In this document: one piece after another, positions 63,601 to 64,000 of the stretch | Layout of the letters: the number at the start of each line of letters is the position of its first letter | Position numbering within the stretch: the first letter of the stretch is position 1 | Assembly (NCBI GenBank): GCA_023333565.1 | Contig: JAJKFH010000385.1 | Coordinates: 1,860,001-1,924,000, forward strand | Source: Puffinus mauretanicus | Lineage: Eukaryota; Chordata; Aves; Procellariiformes; Procellariidae | Direction of reading: 5' to 3' | DNA: 64,000 nt | Translations under genes and position numbers: made by a program | Notes under the pieces: model-generated | Told to the model about the DNA's origin: nothing | Database searches by the model: none | Seen by the model: only the letters and a program-made list of their open reading frames with translations

Positions 63601-64000
63601 TTATATAATAAATGAATACAAGTGGAAAAGGTAAGCCCAATGACTGTATGTTGTAGAATATTTGTATATGATTTACACAACAAAGGATTTGTAGCCAGAA
63701 TGTTTATGACAAGTAGTATTAGTACAGAATCTGGAATGCCCATCAATCTTCATAGTTTAATTCCTCATTTCTACTGATAGTTCACATTTCATGCAAGAGT
63801 GTTAGAATAACAGCGTGCATCCTCCATTTGAGCAAAAAACGTATTTGTAGCACCATGTAACTTTTTGCATATTCCTTGACTAAAAGGTAATATTTACATA
63901 CATTTAAGGAGAAGCTCAAAAGATAAACACGAGTAGTTAGCTCAAACTGCCTCCTTGAACATACATCATCAAATAAAATATCTCACCAAAATTATTGGTG
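60626..64000 (-). other. DEPTOR: DEPTOR intron upstream of the DEP2-end exon (partial)
   Basis: About 3.4 kb of intron reaching the window edge. No exon matching the core of DEP2 (YERTFMASEFLDWLV-like) was found on the minus strand. It contains a possible ancient repeat near 62.25 kb. Confidence 0.7.
62243..62330 (+). repeat. Possible ancient amniote interspersed repeat
   Basis: 'ctgccatatggggtcagacc', then 'ctccatct', then 'gtctcttgtctgcctgggcc' and 'actgtcagagagga' resembles an old dispersed sequence with the core GGTCAGACC-(N)-GTCCATCT-(N)-TGGCCA that I associate with CR1-related amniote repeats. It is diverged and from memory only. Confidence 0.35.

Noticed and set aside
1..64000. CRISPR arrays, prophage, operons, tRNA or rRNA genes
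   Set aside because: None seen; the window is vertebrate nuclear DNA with spliced genes and LINE/LTR repeats.

Overview
This is vertebrate, almost certainly avian, nuclear DNA: large AT-rich introns, a single GC-rich CpG island, CR1 LINE fragments in both orientations, and two solo LTRs of types I recognise as widespread in bird genomes. There are no prokaryotic-style operons, no CRISPR array and no phage. Genes were found by translating short conserved exons and checking that splice sites and reading phase agree from exon to exon.

Two genes are present, both on the minus strand and both partial. Positions 36.3-60.6 kb hold the last five coding exons of DEPTOR (DEP domain-containing mTOR-interacting protein): the end of the second DEP domain, the serine-rich linker with its SSGYFS phosphodegron, and the whole PDZ domain, ending at a stop codon at 36308-36310. 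The 5' exons (start codon and most of the two DEP domains) lie beyond 64 kb. Positions 3.2-10.4 kb hold the first coding exons of COL14A1 (collagen XIV alpha-1 chain): signal peptide plus the first fibronectin type III domain. The rest continues past position 1. A CpG island at about 13.0-14.7 kb is the likely COL14A1 promoter and untranslated first exon. The DEPTOR to COL14A1 order and orientation match what I recall of the mammalian locus.

Layout: 1-10.4 kb COL14A1 5' exons and introns; 10.4-14.7 kb intron 1 and CpG island; 14.7-35.3 kb intergenic, with a 5'-truncated dead CR1 LINE (18.7-19.8 kb), a minus-strand solo LTR (23.58-24.17 kb), an isolated GC/CpG-rich patch with a long methionine-free open frame (25.44-25.95 kb), and a plus-strand solo LTR (25.97-27.08 kb); 35.3-36.3 kb DEPTOR 3' UTR; 36.3-60.6 kb DEPTOR exons, including a 19.3 kb final intron that splits the PDZ domain; 60.6-64 kb the next DEPTOR intron.

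No convincing new multi-gene system was found. The points most worth a second look are the CpG-rich open patch at 25.4-25.95 kb, the phase-symmetric DEPTOR exon that carries the degron, the 45-bp coding-like repeats inside the second LTR, and a recent 27-bp duplication just upstream of a COL14A1 acceptor site.
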